NCBI GenBank assembly: GCA_016202915.1
Contig: JACQNT010000196.1
Location: 1 to 6,365, forward strand
Length of the DNA: 6,365 nucleotides
From: Acidobacteriota bacterium
GTDB lineage: Bacteria > Acidobacteriota > Polarisedimenticolia > Gp22-AA2
Direction of reading: 5' to 3'
Position numbers and translations under genes: made by a program. Of this stretch, positions 6,319 to 6,365 are shown piece by piece (positions within the stretch are counted from its first letter, which is position 1; every line of letters begins with the position of its first letter). A model generated the notes under the pieces. That model was not told the DNA's origin and made no database searches. It saw only the letters and a program-made list of their open reading frames with translations.

Positions 6319-6365
6319 TCCGCCCCGTCCGCTCCCAGCGCGTGGCCCGGAAGGCCGCGCTGGCG
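6315..6365 (+). CDS. Likely start of a gene running off the right edge (3' partial)
   Basis: An ATG at 6315 opens a frame of 17 codons to the window end (MIRPVRSQRVARKAALA). AGGGAAG at 6299-6305, nine bases upstream, is a fair ribosome binding site, and divergent placement from the minus-strand gene is reasonable. The basic start is loosely like the N-termini of some PLP-dependent aminotransferases or of membrane proteins, but it is too short to assign a family. Confidence 0.4.
   Translation, partial: MIRPVRSQRVARKAALA

Noticed and set aside
1..6365. tRNA, rRNA, CRISPR array, insertion sequence or integration site
   Set aside because: No spaced direct repeats, transposase-like frame, terminal inverted repeats or tRNA-like cloverleaf were seen on either strand.

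Overview
The window is about 6.4 kb of very GC-rich bacterial DNA. It is densely packed, with G/C at most third codon positions, and encodes mainly exported or membrane proteins. The gene families seen are a GT39-type membrane glycosyltransferase with a 'DSNLDWGQ' motif, a heparan-N-sulfatase-like sulfatase, a multihaem cytochrome fused to TPRs, and a small DUF4845-like membrane protein. Together they most resemble Acidobacteriota or another soil/sediment lineage of the same kind. That placement is inference from family resemblance only; no rRNA or taxonomic marker is present.

Layout. (1) Positions 2-1849 (+): a polytopic membrane glycosyltransferase whose start lies upstream of the window. 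(2) 1850-1925: a short gap with a TATACT box. (3) 1926-3368 (+): an exported Cys-type sulfatase with a complete active-site set. (4) 3365-5722 (+): a lipoprotein with seven CxxCH haem motifs followed by seven TPR units. It most likely starts at a rare CTG codon that overlaps the sulfatase stop (CTGA) behind a GAGGAG ribosome binding site, so the two genes are probably translationally coupled. (5) 5723-5811: a convergent intergenic stretch with small palindromes. (6) 5812-6177 (-): a 121-residue single-pass membrane protein, driven by a near-consensus promoter so close to its ATG that the mRNA should be almost leaderless. (7) 6216-6314: a divergent intergenic region with three copies of a GC-rich arm that can form two mutually exclusive hairpins. 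(8) 6315-6365 (+): the likely first codons of another gene cut off by the window end.

How the genes may work together: the sulfatase and the cytochrome-TPR lipoprotein look like one transcriptional and translational unit acting outside the cytoplasm. The glycosyltransferase is upstream on the same strand and may or may not be co-transcribed. A link between sulfated-glycan breakdown and a multihaem redox lipoprotein is suggested by the coupling but not shown by it. No mobile element, CRISPR array, tRNA or rRNA was found.
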